Position numbers and translations under genes: made by a program | Assembly (NCBI GenBank): GCA_964596345.1 | Contig: CAZQSZ010000006.1 | Coordinates: 343,701 to 407,700, forward strand | From: CADEDV01 sp964596345 | Lineage (GTDB): Bacteria; Bacteroidota; Bacteroidia; Chitinophagales; Chitinophagaceae | DNA: 64,000 bases | Direction: 5' to 3' | The notes under the pieces: model-generated | The model's database searches: none | The model's input: the letters and a program-made list of their open reading frames with translations, nothing else | What the model was told of the DNA's origin: nothing | In this document: in pieces, positions 1 through 7,552 of the stretch | How the letters are laid out: the number at the start of each line of letters is the position of its first letter | How positions within the stretch are numbered: the first letter of the stretch is position 1

Positions 1-896
1 GCTGCCGTTGGCTGACCTCCTACTGATTCATGACTTCCGTTATTGATAACGATATGAATAAAATCGTTTTTGACCTGCTGTGCAATCACCGGTAATGCAC
101 CCAGCTGCATGAGCAGAGCTCCGTCACCGTCCAGCATGATAGTCCTTCCTGTTGTATGGCTTGCCACTCCCAATGCAATATGGCTGGCATGACCCATGGC
201 ACCGACACTTAAGAAATAGTTGCTGATCTTTTTTTGCTGCAGCTCGTTTTGTTCATAAAACTCACGGCCTATCTTACCGGTGGTACAGACCACTGTTTCA
301 TCGCCTTTTAATTGCGTAATGATCTTTTTGATCACTTCTTCCCGCACTAATGAATACTGATTTTCCACAGCTTTACCTTCATAGGGCTCAAATATTTCTT
401 CCGGCACCAGCAAGGCCACAGGTTTTTTATACTCCATTGCTTCTTCAATAGCACCATTGATAGTACTTAAACTGGTCTCTTCCTTTTCGCCAAGCAGATA
501 AACGGGCACTTCAAGTACTTCCAGCATATCTTTTGTAATTCTGCCCATTTTCACATGCTGAGGTTCATCTTTAGTGCCGGGTTTCCCCCTCCACCCGATC
601 AGTAACAGCATGGGAATGGAATACATTTCTTTATCTGCGAGTGAAGTTAGCGGGTTGATTATATTCCCAAGTCCTGAATTTTGTAAATAGACCAGCGGCA
701 ATTTCCCGGTGGCCAAATGATACCCTGAAGCCAGCCCAACCGCCAACCCTTCATTCGCAGTAATGATATGTTCCTCCGGGGTGGAATGATCCTGCACATA
801 CTTCAGAAAATGTTTCAGTAAGGAATCCGGTACACCGGTAAAGAATGAAACGTTTTTCAGCTTCAGAAAATCATATAATTTTCCGGGGCTGATCAT
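1..896 (-). CDS. aepY: Phosphonopyruvate decarboxylase, 3' part beyond the window
   Basis: Thiamine-diphosphate enzyme that decarboxylates phosphonopyruvate to phosphonoacetaldehyde, pulling the unfavourable PEP mutase reaction forward. About 298 N-terminal residues are visible; the C-terminus lies left of base 1. Visible signatures are ANEG (residues 47-50) followed by VGLASGYHLATGK, QNSGLGN, the GWRGKPGTKDEPQH segment typical of this family, and GDGALLMQLG of the TPP/Mg site near residue 265. The ATG at 896-894 overlaps the TGA of the PEP mutase gene by four bases (ATGA), so the two are probably translationally coupled. Whether a 2-aminoethylphosphonate transaminase follows cannot be seen. 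Confidence 0.93.
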   Translation of the reverse strand, partial: MISPGKLYDFLKLKNVSFFTGVPDSLLKHFLKYVQDHSTPEEHIITANEGLAVGLASGYHLATGKLPLVYLQNSGLGNIINPLTSLADKEMYSIPMLLLIGWRGKPGTKDEPQHVKMGRITKDMLEVLEVPVYLLGEKEETSLSTINGAIEEAMEYKKPVALLVPEEIFEPYEGKAVENQYSLVREEVIKKIITQLKGDETVVCTTGKIGREFYEQNELQQKKISNYFLSVGAMGHASHIALGVASHTTGRTIMLDGDGALLMQLGALPVIAQQVKNDFIHIVINNGSHESVGGQPTA

Positions 897-2197
897 AACT
901 GGGACGGGATTAATTTCAGTAATTCCCCGACGGGCATCAACCTTTCTTCAGCTTCTCTGGCCCGGCTGTGTTGCAAAATTGATTCGGCAGTAGCCAGCAT
1001 CGAAGGGTAAGCACTCCGTAATAAATGATTGGCATAAATAACAATATTGAATCCGGCTTCTTCCAGTTGCTGCCAGGTAATACTGTTATACGTGGTGGGC
1101 ACAGCCACTAAGGGTACTTTATGTTCAAATTCTTTGTAGTACCTGGCGAAATCCAGGATCTCTTTTCCATCCTGTGATTTACTATGGATCATGATGCCAT
1201 CCACCCCGGCAGCAATATAGGCCTTTGCCCTTTCCAGGGCATCCGCAATTGTTTTACCCAATATCAAACTTTCAATACGGGCAATGATCATAAACTCTTT
1301 CGTCACACAATTCTTTTTACCCGTTCTTATTTTCTCACAAAAATCTTCAATGCTGTCCTGCTCCTGCGACGACTGCTCTTCGAGTAATGAATTTTTTTTC
1401 AGCCCGGTCTTATCTTCAATAACGATGGCTGAAATACCCAGTCGTTCCAGCGAACGCACCGTAAAAACAAAATGTTCGATTTTGCCGCCTGTATCCCCAT
1501 CAAAGATCACGGGCTTCGTGGTCACTTCCAGTATATCATTCAATGTCTGTAATCTTGATGTGACATCCACGGCTTCAATATCCGGTTTTCCTTTTGCCAT
1601 GGAATCGGTCAGGCTGCTGATCCACATGGCATCAAACTCCTGCTGCATGCCCTTCTCATCTTTAAAAGAAGTATTCTCCACGATCAGTCCGCTTAATCCG
1701 TTATGAGCTTCCAGCACCCGCATACAGGGTTTCACCGAAAGAATTCTCCGTAATCTTTTCAACCGGATATCGGCTGTAGTTCCTGTTTCTTTCAATGCTT
1801 TTTGAATGGCCGTTGAGCTGATACCGCCTGTATAAGGAACCTCCACTAACTCTCCTCCCCATTCCTTCAATGTATCAATCACTTTTTGTCTTGTTGCCTG
1901 CTGCACCCCGGTCTTCCAGTCATCACCATGTACAACGTAACCTGGTCTCAGTTTCCGGAGGTTGGCAGAATAATCCAGTGTTTCCTGCGGAATTACTTCA
2001 CTCACACCGGCAATATTTTCCACGATAATTTTCCGCTGTTCAAAACTGAGGTAAGGAACCCGTTTATAACTGGCGATTGCTTTATCAGTCAGTAACCCAA
2101 TGACCACCCTGCCGAGTTTTTTACCGGTATTAATAATATTCAGGTGGCCCGGGTGGATCAGGTCTGCACTCATGCCGATGTAAACGATCTTTTCCAT
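893..2197 (-). CDS. aepX: Phosphoenolpyruvate mutase with N-terminal nucleotidyltransferase domain
   Basis: First committed enzyme of phosphonate (C-P bond) biosynthesis, rearranging PEP to phosphonopyruvate. Residues 1-140 form a cytidylyltransferase-like domain: HPGH at 15-18 and ISSTAI at 126-131 are its nucleotide-binding motifs. Residues about 150-434 are the isocitrate-lyase-superfamily mutase, with DGDTGG near 233-238 and the diagnostic EDK-x5-NS motif at 261-270. That motif separates true mutases from phosphonopyruvate hydrolases and other lyase-family members. The 434-residue two-domain form is known in the family. The N-terminal domain suggests that a CMP-activated phosphonate is made for transfer to a lipid or glycan. 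It lies upstream of and overlaps the decarboxylase gene. Confidence 0.94.
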   Translation of the reverse strand: MEKIVYIGMSADLIHPGHLNIINTGKKLGRVVIGLLTDKAIASYKRVPYLSFEQRKIIVENIAGVSEVIPQETLDYSANLRKLRPGYVVHGDDWKTGVQQATRQKVIDTLKEWGGELVEVPYTGGISSTAIQKALKETGTTADIRLKRLRRILSVKPCMRVLEAHNGLSGLIVENTSFKDEKGMQQEFDAMWISSLTDSMAKGKPDIEAVDVTSRLQTLNDILEVTTKPVIFDGDTGGKIEHFVFTVRSLERLGISAIVIEDKTGLKKNSLLEEQSSQEQDSIEDFCEKIRTGKKNCVTKEFMIIARIESLILGKTIADALERAKAYIAAGVDGIMIHSKSQDGKEILDFARYYKEFEHKVPLVAVPTTYNSITWQQLEEAGFNIVIYANHLLRSAYPSMLATAESILQHSRAREAEERLMPVGELLKLIPSQL

Positions 2198-2279
2198 ATA
2201 TCAGGGCCGAAAATAAACTATTCCCACCGCCGGATAAAGAACCTGTTAAAATTAAATGCCCGGAATACCCGTGCTTTTA

Positions 2280-2287
2280 TAGTTTTG
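2280..2287 (+). promoter_or_regulatory. Candidate -7 element TAGTTTTG
   Basis: Matches the Bacteroidota -7 consensus TAnnTTTG and lies 29 bases before the ATG of the gene at 2317. No convincing TTTG -33 element is seen at the expected distance, so this is a weak call. Confidence 0.35.
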
Positions 2288-2316
2288 TCCCGGTTTGCCG
2301 CAAAACAGAACATGTA

Positions 2317-3789
2317 ATGAAACGAATCACCGCTTTTCCTTTGTTCCTTTTCCTGTTGCCGGTCTTCTTTGTGCTGCACGGCTGCATGGAAAACTATGAT
2401 TTTGTACCGGTGAAAGATGCCCTTTTCCTAACCGGGCTTTATTGCGGCGCTTCAGCATTACTTGTATCCCTTTTCTGGCTCTTCTACCGGGATCTCATTA
2501 AAGCAGGACTGGTCTCTTTCTCTATCATGGCATTCCACTTTTTCTTTGGTAGTGTTCATGACAGCCTGAAAAAATATTTTCCTGCGTCTTTTCTTTCAAA
2601 ATATTCCTTTATTCTTCCAGCTGCCCTGGTTCTTTTCCTGCTCGTACTGGTACTGGTAAAAAAAAGAAAAAAGCCATTCGTCAAATTTTCCTTCTACCTG
2701 ACCACACTGCTTATTATTCTCATTGCTGTTGATACTATTATGCTGCTGACCAAGGTTACCGGCGCTTCAAAAAAGGAACTGGTTACAATTCCGGATGGGA
2801 TGACTCCCTGTAAAAATTGTCCCAAACCTGATATCTATTTCATCATCGCGGACGAATACGTTGGCAATACAACGCTCAGAGATAAATTTGGTTTCGACAA
2901 CAGTGCCTTTATCAATGATCTTGCGGCAAGAGGCTTTCATACGATTCCTTACAGCAGCAGCAACTATAATTTTACTCCTTATTCTGTTGCCTCCACGCTG
3001 AATATGGACTACCTGGATACCCGGGCTCAAAAAAAAGCAGACCAGTCCGATCTTGCTTTATGCTACTCCACCATCAGGAATAACAGGTTTCTCCGGTTCC
3101 TTCAATCGGAAGGTTATACATTCCGCAATTATTCCATTTTCGATTTCCAGGGGCAACCTGCCAGAACCGAAGTCACTTTTTTACCAGTAAAGACCAAACT
3201 GATCACGGGTCAAACTTTTCTCAGCCGTTTTAACCGGGACATCCGTTATCACCTCGTCACCAACCTGGAAACGAAAAGCGAGATCAAAAGAATGGCGTAT
3301 GGATTTCTGCACAATAACGAAAATATTTATGCACTGACCCAACAGGAGACAGGAATTCCATCTCCCGCACCAAAGCTGATCCTGACCCACCTGCACCTGC
3401 CGCATTATCCTTACTATTTTGATAAAGACGGGAAGGAAAGACCTCTCAATAAGCTGACGGAAGGCAACCAGACCGATAAAGCCGCCTATGTGCAATACCT
3501 GCAATATGGAAATAAAAAATACCTTGAGTTGATTGATCATATTTTAAAAAGGTCCGGGACCCCGCCCATCATTATCCTGATGGGTGACCATGGCTTCCGG
3601 CATTTTACTGAAGAAGTTGATCTCAAATACTGGTACCTGAACCAGCTGTCTTTCTATACACCGGGTAAAAACTATACCGCTTTCAGCGACAGTCTTACCA
3701 ATGTCAATTTTCTGCGGGTTTTATTAAATACTGAATATAAACAGCAGCTTCCTCTGTTAAAAGACCAGGCTGTATTCATTGAAGAATAA
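2317..3789 (+). CDS. Membrane-anchored alkaline-phosphatase-superfamily (sulfatase/EptA-like) protein 1
   Basis: Four to five hydrophobic segments fill the first 145 residues (about 5-22, 36-57, 63-79, 97-114, 127-145). An extracytoplasmic alkaline-phosphatase-fold domain follows. PDIYFIIADEY (171-181) supplies a metal-binding Asp (D179), NFTPYSVAS (218-226) puts a Thr (T220) where EptA/LtaS-type transferases have their nucleophile, and GDHG near 424 is the late metal motif. The membrane anchor and Thr nucleophile favour a phospho-head-group transferase over a soluble sulfatase. That is inference; the substrate is unknown. It is divergent from the phosphonate genes and 29 bases upstream of a paralogue. 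Many of its relatives are annotated only as sulfatase-like. Confidence 0.75.
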   Translation: MKRITAFPLFLFLLPVFFVLHGCMENYDFVPVKDALFLTGLYCGASALLVSLFWLFYRDLIKAGLVSFSIMAFHFFFGSVHDSLKKYFPASFLSKYSFILPAALVLFLLVLVLVKKRKKPFVKFSFYLTTLLIILIAVDTIMLLTKVTGASKKELVTIPDGMTPCKNCPKPDIYFIIADEYVGNTTLRDKFGFDNSAFINDLAARGFHTIPYSSSNYNFTPYSVASTLNMDYLDTRAQKKADQSDLALCYSTIRNNRFLRFLQSEGYTFRNYSIFDFQGQPARTEVTFLPVKTKLITGQTFLSRFNRDIRYHLVTNLETKSEIKRMAYGFLHNNENIYALTQQETGIPSPAPKLILTHLHLPHYPYYFDKDGKERPLNKLTEGNQTDKAAYVQYLQYGNKKYLELIDHILKRSGTPPIIILMGDHGFRHFTEEVDLKYWYLNQLSFYTPGKNYTAFSDSLTNVNFLRVLLNTEYKQQLPLLKDQAVFIEE

Positions 3790-3818
3790 CGGTTACATTT
3801 ATTCATTAAATCACTGTA

Positions 3819-5327
3819 TTGCCTGTTCAACAAAAAATAAAAACAGCTGGCCGGAAATGGTTCCTGCATCTCTTCCTGCTGCCAGTATTCTTTACAGTAA
3901 GTATTTATAGCCGGTTTGCAGGCCTCACCGGCAAACAGGATCTTTTCATTGCTTTCCTGGTTATTACAGTCGCACTCATTCTGCTATTTTATCTTTTTCT
4001 TCTTTACTATAAAAACAAAAGCAAGGCTGCGCTGGCCGCCTCCATCACCGGGATACTGTACTTGTTTTTTGGGAATATCAAGGAATTACTAACCAGCTCT
4101 TCGCTACTCTCCCCGATTGCCCATTATAAAATACTGTTGCCCCTGCTCTTGATTATTTATGCAGCCACCTTATATAGTATCCGCCAGGCAAAATCAGTTA
4201 ATAATACCACCGTTTACTTTAATGTTTTGTTCTTGCTGTACTTATCCATCGAAACGTGGCATCTTATCCAATTACCAGAAGGGAATCCCAAAAATAATAA
4301 CGTATTCACCCCCGGTAATCAACAATTATTGTCCGGTTCCCGGCCTGATATTTACTTTATCGTTGCAGACGGCTACCCTTCCTCTGCCTACCAGCGAACT
4401 GTTTTGGGTGCCGCTTATAACAGCCTTGACAGTTTTCTTATTGAAAAGAAATTCTTTCCTATCAGCGGTGCAAGAAGCAACTATAACAATACAGCTTTTT
4501 CTATGGCCTCGCTTTTCAGCATGGAGTATCTTGACTGGATGAAAGGGATCAACGCCGCAAAACCCTATCATTATAACCAGGCAACCGCTGCTATAAAAGA
4601 TGCAACTGTATTCAGGTTATTGAACCAGTATGATTATAACATTTACAACCTCTCTGTTTTTGATATCGGCAAAAGCATCTCTGTTAAAAGAGAAGATTTT
4701 TTAAGCACTACTCCCTCCGCGATTATTTTCTATAATACTTTCTGGAACTGTATCCGCAGAGATATTCTTCCGGATTTTTTCCCGGTATTAAAAGAACGGT
4801 TGATCCGAAAACAGGAGCAGGACAACAAAGAACATCTCAGCCAATTCAAGGACTATAACCGGCAGGTAAGCGATTCGCTGTTAACAATAACTGCTGTGCC
4901 TGCTTCCGTTCCAAAATTCGTCTATACACACCTGGAAATGCCGCACTTCCCCTACTTCTATGATTCGGCAGGGAAAACTTACCCCGATGAACTTGTATTC
5001 GGTCCCGGCATGATAAAGGATAAGGAAAGATATAAAAATTATGTTGCCTACAGCAACGCTCATATCAGCCAGTTGCTTACACATATTCTTACCAAAACAA
5101 AAGGTGAAGCAGTAATTATTTTATTAAGTGACCATGGGATAAATGACCTGCCCGGCAGCCGCAAGGAAGATGCTTTCCGCAATTATTCAGCTTTTTATTT
5201 CCCGGATGGTAATTACCATCAACTATATACAGGCATGAGCAATGTCAATACTTTCCGGGTCATTTTTAATAAATATTTCGGCCAACAATTACCTTTGCTC
5301 AGCGATTCCAGCATTTATATCAAATAG
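3819..5327 (+). CDS. Membrane-anchored alkaline-phosphatase-superfamily (sulfatase/EptA-like) protein 2
   Basis: Paralogue of the preceding gene with the same plan: hydrophobic N-terminal half (segments near 15-30, 42-63, 70-86, 104-119, 132-147), then the catalytic domain. RPDIYFIVADGYP (175-187) gives D184, NNTAFSMAS (223-231) gives the candidate nucleophile T225, and SDHG lies near residue 437. The start used here is TTG at 3819; no in-frame ATG precedes the first membrane segment. The 29-base gap to the upstream gene suggests one operon. The pair may act on different acceptors, or one may regulate or assist the other; the sequence does not decide this. Confidence 0.73.
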   Translation: MPVQQKIKTAGRKWFLHLFLLPVFFTVSIYSRFAGLTGKQDLFIAFLVITVALILLFYLFLLYYKNKSKAALAASITGILYLFFGNIKELLTSSSLLSPIAHYKILLPLLLIIYAATLYSIRQAKSVNNTTVYFNVLFLLYLSIETWHLIQLPEGNPKNNNVFTPGNQQLLSGSRPDIYFIVADGYPSSAYQRTVLGAAYNSLDSFLIEKKFFPISGARSNYNNTAFSMASLFSMEYLDWMKGINAAKPYHYNQATAAIKDATVFRLLNQYDYNIYNLSVFDIGKSISVKREDFLSTTPSAIIFYNTFWNCIRRDILPDFFPVLKERLIRKQEQDNKEHLSQFKDYNRQVSDSLLTITAVPASVPKFVYTHLEMPHFPYFYDSAGKTYPDELVFGPGMIKDKERYKNYVAYSNAHISQLLTHILTKTKGEAVIILLSDHGINDLPGSRKEDAFRNYSAFYFPDGNYHQLYTGMSNVNTFRVIFNKYFGQQLPLLSDSSIYIK

Positions 5328-5343
5328 AAAAGAAAACCAATTT

Positions 5344-6324
5344 ATGCAGTTACGCAACGACTGGACCCCCGACGAAATAAAAGCCGTTTACAACACTCCC
5401 CTGCTTGACCTTATTTACAAAGCCGCTTCTGTTCACCGGGAATATAATGATACCGGTGAAGTGCAGGTTTGTACATTATTATCCATCAAGACCGGCGGTT
5501 GTTCAGAAGACTGTGCATATTGCCCGCAGGCAGCCCGTTATGATACGGGTGTTGGCGTACAGGCCCTGCTGAAAAAAGAAGAAGTACTGGAATATGCTGC
5601 TAAAGCTAAAGAAGCCGGCAGCACGAGGTTTTGTATGGGTGCAGCCTGGAGAGAAGTAAGAGATAATAAAGACTTCGACCGGGTACTGGATATGGTGAAA
5701 GGGGTAAATAAAATGGGCATGGAGGTTTGCTGTACGCTGGGAATGCTGACAGAAGACCAGGCAAAAAAATTAGCGGATGCAGGATTGCATGCATACAATC
5801 ATAACCTTGATACCTCATCCGACTATTATGGTGAGATCATTCATACCAGGACTTACGATGACCGTTTGCAAACATTAGACAATGTCCGTAAAGCAGGCGT
5901 TACTGTTTGTTGCGGAGGGATCATTGGCCTGGGCGAAACACATGACGACAGGATAAAAATGCTGTATACTTTATCTACCATGCCCGAACACCCGGAAAGT
6001 GTACCTATTAATGCACTGGTTCCCGTAACAGGCACCCCATTGGCCAATAACAAGAAAGTTGATATTTGGGATATGGTGCGGATGATCGCCACAGCAAGAA
6101 TACTAATGCCAAAAGCGATGGTAAGATTAAGTGCCGGAAGAAATGATATGTCAGTAGCAGAACAGGCTCTGTGTTTTATGGCGGGTGCTAATTCAATTTT
6201 TGCAGGAGATAAACTATTAACAACCCCCAACCCTTCTTTTGATGAGGATAATCTCATGTTCCAATTACTAGGGCTAAAACCAAGAGAGGCATTTAAAGAA
6301 GAAAAAGAAACGGCATTGGTATAA
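5344..6324 (+). CDS. bioB: Biotin synthase
   Basis: Radical-SAM enzyme that inserts sulfur into dethiobiotin. The cluster motif CSEDCAYC places the three ligands of the SAM-binding 4Fe-4S cluster at C53, C57 and C60. Later motifs typical of BioB include YNHNLDTSSDYYGEI, GGIIGLGE and RLSAGR. The reading frame is open further upstream to 5242, but that extension would overlap the previous gene. ATG at 5344 gives MQLRNDW and 326 residues, the usual family length, starting 16 bases after the preceding stop. Co-transcription with the two upstream genes is possible but not functionally expected. Confidence 0.96.
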   Translation: MQLRNDWTPDEIKAVYNTPLLDLIYKAASVHREYNDTGEVQVCTLLSIKTGGCSEDCAYCPQAARYDTGVGVQALLKKEEVLEYAAKAKEAGSTRFCMGAAWREVRDNKDFDRVLDMVKGVNKMGMEVCCTLGMLTEDQAKKLADAGLHAYNHNLDTSSDYYGEIIHTRTYDDRLQTLDNVRKAGVTVCCGGIIGLGETHDDRIKMLYTLSTMPEHPESVPINALVPVTGTPLANNKKVDIWDMVRMIATARILMPKAMVRLSAGRNDMSVAEQALCFMAGANSIFAGDKLLTTPNPSFDEDNLMFQLLGLKPREAFKEEKETALV

Positions 6325-6337
6325 AAAGTAAAGGCAA

Positions 6338-7399
6338 TTACCAGCCGATCCGCTTTCCGAATTTACCCAACCCAAAGTATTCGTTCAGCTTCATGTTCAG
6401 GCCCAGTTGGTTGAATGCAGTACTATTCTGGTAATTGGTACGGGCAAAACGGATATTTAGTTTATTCAGTAATACCCCCAACCCCATAGAAAAGCCGTTC
6501 AACCCATTACCTGCATTACCAATACTCAGTTCTTTCCTGCGAAGATGATTATATCCCAGCTGCACTTCCACTTTATCTCCTATATGAATGGTGGTTGCAA
6601 ATACAAAATGCCGGAATAATTTATCGAACGATAATTTTTTATTGCTTCCATTGGGAAACCCGTTCTCATTGTTGAATAAAGTATCATTATAGCTGATATC
6701 AAACTGGTGCAGGTGCTGTGCAGTCACCGAAAAACTAAAGGGGGCATTCTCCAGCCGCTTCGTTACCCCGATTTGCAGGTCGAAAGGAAGATCATCCGGG
6801 TCAGTACCGTCATATTTTTTCAACTGGGTCCCCATATTTTTTGCCACGAGGGAGGCTGAAAACAATTTAGCTGTATCACTGTACAACAAACCCACATCCA
6901 TGGCCAGCCCATTGGACCTGTATTGCCCATAATTGGAGCTGATGAATTTTACAGTGGCCCCATAATTCCATTTTTCCATATAACTACGGGATGCGGATAC
7001 CTGCATCACCCAATCAGTGGGACGAAAGCTACCCAGGAGGTTCCCGGCAGGGTCTGTTTGTTGCGAGTTACCATAATCCAGGTAATGCAGTCCCCACATA
7101 AAATTTGTATTCAGTTGCTCGTTCCGGTAGCCCAATGCTAAATGATAGGCATTGATCCCTGCATAAAAACTGTTGAATACGGCATTCATTTGCGTATGCA
7201 TGGAAGGCTTCAGTAACGACGGATTGTTAAAGGCCAGTCCAACATCATTAGAAGGCTGCGAAACATTAACTCCGCCCAAAGCTGTTAACTGTGGCGTGTT
7301 GGAAAGATTTAAAAAGTTAAACACAGCATTACCACCCAATGTCTGGGCCGATACTTCAGCTACAAACAAAAAAAATAATATGACCAGCAGGAAACGCAA
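6338..7399 (-). CDS. porQ: Type IX secretion system protein PorQ
   Basis: Outer-membrane beta-barrel protein of the type IX secretion/attachment pathway, which in Porphyromonas acts with PorU, PorV and PorZ at the cell surface. The 353-residue product has a signal peptide ending near AEVSAQ (residue 19). The family-typical mature start TLGGNAVFNFLNLSNTP follows, along with ALGG and NNPSLL. Alternating barrel strands continue to the end. The start is a TTG at 7399; no ATG lies nearby. The window also holds a subtilase at 52714 with a C-terminal sorting domain, a likely cargo of the system. The gene lies just after the lon terminator and converges on bioB. Confidence 0.87.
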   Translation of the reverse strand: MRFLLVILFFLFVAEVSAQTLGGNAVFNFLNLSNTPQLTALGGVNVSQPSNDVGLAFNNPSLLKPSMHTQMNAVFNSFYAGINAYHLALGYRNEQLNTNFMWGLHYLDYGNSQQTDPAGNLLGSFRPTDWVMQVSASRSYMEKWNYGATVKFISSNYGQYRSNGLAMDVGLLYSDTAKLFSASLVAKNMGTQLKKYDGTDPDDLPFDLQIGVTKRLENAPFSFSVTAQHLHQFDISYNDTLFNNENGFPNGSNKKLSFDKLFRHFVFATTIHIGDKVEVQLGYNHLRRKELSIGNAGNGLNGFSMGLGVLLNKLNIRFARTNYQNSTAFNQLGLNMKLNEYFGLGKFGKRIGW

Positions 7400-7424
7400 G
7401 AGGCTACGAAAATAAGCCTTTGCA

Positions 7425-7457
7425 AAAGAAAATCCTCCCCTGCAACCGGGGAGGATT
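7425..7457 (-). terminator. Rho-independent terminator of lon
   Basis: Ten-base perfect stem (7431-7440 with 7448-7457, arms AATCCTCCCC/GGGGAGGATT) around a 7-base loop. In the minus-strand transcript it is followed by a U-rich tail. It separates lon from porQ. Confidence 0.8.
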
Positions 7458-7552
7458 CTACGTCCCGTTGATACGGGCAGTTTTAAACAACCAACATGAA
7501 ATGATATTACAATAACATCAAAAAAGGAAGTTGGTTGACTGAGTTGAATTTT

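Noticed and set aside
1284..1706. Plus-strand frame of 140 codons
   Set aside because: Antisense shadow of the PEP mutase gene.
5242..5343. N-terminal extension of bioB
   Set aside because: Would overlap the preceding gene and adds residues absent from the family; ATG 5344 gives the standard length.
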